Source: Thermodesulfobacteriaceae bacterium UBA6232 (lineage in GTDB: Bacteria; Desulfobacterota; Thermodesulfobacteria; Thermodesulfobacteriales; Thermodesulfobacteriaceae). From it: a stretch of 6,718 bases of DNA. The number at the start of each line of letters is the position of its first letter. The stretch's first letter is position 1. A program made the translations under genes and the position numbers. This document shows, in pieces, positions 5,595 through 6,718 of this stretch. A model generated the notes under the pieces. It worked only from the letters and a program-made list of their open reading frames with translations. It was not told the DNA's origin and did no database searches. The stretch spans positions 6,321 to 13,038 of the forward strand of contig DJWK01000027.1 in assembly GCA_002441555.1 (NCBI GenBank), read 5' to 3'.

Positions 5595-6718
5595 ATGGAA
5601 AGAGGCCTAATTTTTGCCTATTTTAGGCCAAACAGATACAGCTTTAATGCCCTTTTAGGGGCTCTGGAGAGGGATTTATCTATTGGTTTAAAAGCCTTTA
5701 AATTTTTCTTCCCAAGAAAGGAGGAAGAGCTTATTTCTTTTGTTAAAGAACTTTCTGAAAGGTATGAAATTTTTCTTTTCCTTTCCTTTTTTACCCCTCA
5801 ATACTGGGAGGTGAAGGAGCTACTACAAAAAATTAAAAATTTAAAATTAAAAAATAGGGTCTTTCTTATCGCAGGAGGGCCTCATGCAACAGGGCTTCCC
5901 AGAAAGACCCTTGAGATGGGCTTTGATTATGTTTTTGTTGGAGAGGGAGAGGAAACCCTTCTTGAATTTTTGAAGGGGCTTCTCAAGGAGGAGTATTTTC
6001 CGAAAATAAAAGGTCTTGCCTACTTTAAGGGGGAGGAATTTATCTATACCGGCAAGGCAAGGCCAGTTGATCTTTCTAATTATCCTCCCTTTTCCCTGAA
6101 ATTTTCTCTCATTGGTCCCATGGAGATAACAAGGGGCTGCCCCTTTACCTGTAAATATTGTCAAACTCCCTGTATTTTTGGAACAAAGGTGAGACACCGC
6201 TCCCTTGAGCAAATTCTTTTTTATGCTGAAGCCTTACTTAGGAGGGGAATAAGGGACCTTCGCTTTATTACTCCTAATGCCTTTTCTTACGGCTCACCTG
6301 ATGGGAAGACTCTTAATCTTGAGGGCGTAAAAACTCTCCTTGAAGAACTTTACAAGCTTGTAAAACCCTATCAGGGACGCCTTTTTTTCGGAAGTTTTCC
6401 CTCAGAGGTTAGACCCGAGCATGTTACCGAAGAAACGGTTCAACTTGTAAAAAGGTATTGCGCAAATGATAATCTGGTTATTGGGGCCCAAACAGGAAGC
6501 GAGAGAATGCTTGAATATCTTCAAAGAGGGCACACCGTTGAAGATGTTAGGAGGGCGGTGAAAATAACCCTCAAGGCAGGGCTTAAAGCCAAGGTTGACT
6601 TTATCTTTGGTCTTCCCGGCGAAAAAGAGGAAGATATCAGAGCTACCCTATTCCTTATGGAAGAGCTTGCTAGAATGGGTGCTATCATTCATGCTCACAC
6701 CTTTATGCCCCTTCCTCA
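5595..6718 (+). CDS. B12-binding-type radical SAM protein, MJ_1487-like (3' end cut off)
   Basis: This open frame runs off the right edge after 374 codons. The N-terminal part (about 1-130) resembles a cobalamin-binding Rossmann domain, with IAGGPHATGLPRKTLEMGFD and then VFVGEGEETLLEFL. The radical SAM core starts near 172 with EITRGCPFTCKYCQTPC. Cys182, Cys186 and Cys189 form the CxxxCxxC site for the 4Fe-4S cluster that cleaves S-adenosylmethionine; Cys193 is an extra nearby cysteine. Later segments GAQTGSERMLEYLQRGHT and VDFIFGLPGE are typical core strands. No DxHxxG cobalamin-ligand motif is seen, so B12 would bind without a lower His ligand, if it binds at all. The opening MERGLIFAYFRPNRYSFNALLGALE resembles the uncharacterised MJ_1487 family; this is from memory, and the reaction is unknown. 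The start at 5595 is preferred because the conserved N-terminus begins there. An in-frame GTG at 5553 would add 14 residues, and neither has a good Shine-Dalgarno. Confidence 0.88.
   Translation, partial: MERGLIFAYFRPNRYSFNALLGALERDLSIGLKAFKFFFPRKEEELISFVKELSERYEIFLFLSFFTPQYWEVKELLQKIKNLKLKNRVFLIAGGPHATGLPRKTLEMGFDYVFVGEGEETLLEFLKGLLKEEYFPKIKGLAYFKGEEFIYTGKARPVDLSNYPPFSLKFSLIGPMEITRGCPFTCKYCQTPCIFGTKVRHRSLEQILFYAEALLRRGIRDLRFITPNAFSYGSPDGKTLNLEGVKTLLEELYKLVKPYQGRLFFGSFPSEVRPEHVTEETVQLVKRYCANDNLVIGAQTGSERMLEYLQRGHTVEDVRRAVKITLKAGLKAKVDFIFGLPGEKEEDIRATLFLMEELARMGAIIHAHTFMPLP

Noticed and set aside
5847..6212. A 121-codon minus-strand open frame opposite the radical SAM gene
   Set aside because: It is antisense to a frame with clear radical SAM motifs, its peptide is basic with no recognisable domain, and it has no ribosome site.

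Overview
The window is AT-rich bacterial chromosome with compact gene packing. The proteins are rich in Lys, Glu, Phe and Leu, and codons ending in A or T are common. The gene set combines TldD, a PfkB-type kinase, a hybrid sensor kinase with a periplasmic binding protein, and a B12-binding radical SAM protein. This would fit a thermophilic anaerobe of the Thermodesulfobacteriota or Aquificota type, but that placement is a low-confidence inference from composition and family content. There is no sign of a mobile element, CRISPR array, tRNA or rRNA.

Layout. Four genes lie on the minus strand and one on the plus strand. Reading the minus strand from right to left: (1) a PhnD-like periplasmic substrate-binding protein (4576-5412); (2) a membrane-bound hybrid histidine kinase with PAS, HisKA, HATPase and C-terminal receiver domains (2370-4589), whose start overlaps the end of the binding-protein gene by 14 nt; (3) a 116-nt gap holding a strong extended -10 promoter candidate and an odd startless reading frame for a hydrophobic peptide with an in-frame 15-bp tandem duplication; (4) a PfkB-family sugar/nucleoside kinase (1279-2253); (5) a TldD-type metalloprotease (1-1271, cut by the left edge), which begins 7 nt after the kinase stop. 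On the plus strand, diverging from the binding-protein gene across a 182-nt spacer, is a B12-binding-type radical SAM protein (5595 to the right edge, 3' end cut off).

How the genes work together. The binding protein and kinase form a convincing sensory pair: a secreted anion-type binding protein would present a ligand to the periplasmic loop of the kinase, as in TorT/TorS or AioX/AioS systems. The receiver is fused to the kinase, but no Hpt domain, output domain or separate response regulator is visible, so the output must lie elsewhere. The pfkB-tldD pair looks like a separate transcription unit of housekeeping or maturation genes. The radical SAM gene is divergent and may share control with the sensor pair, but the sequence does not prove this.
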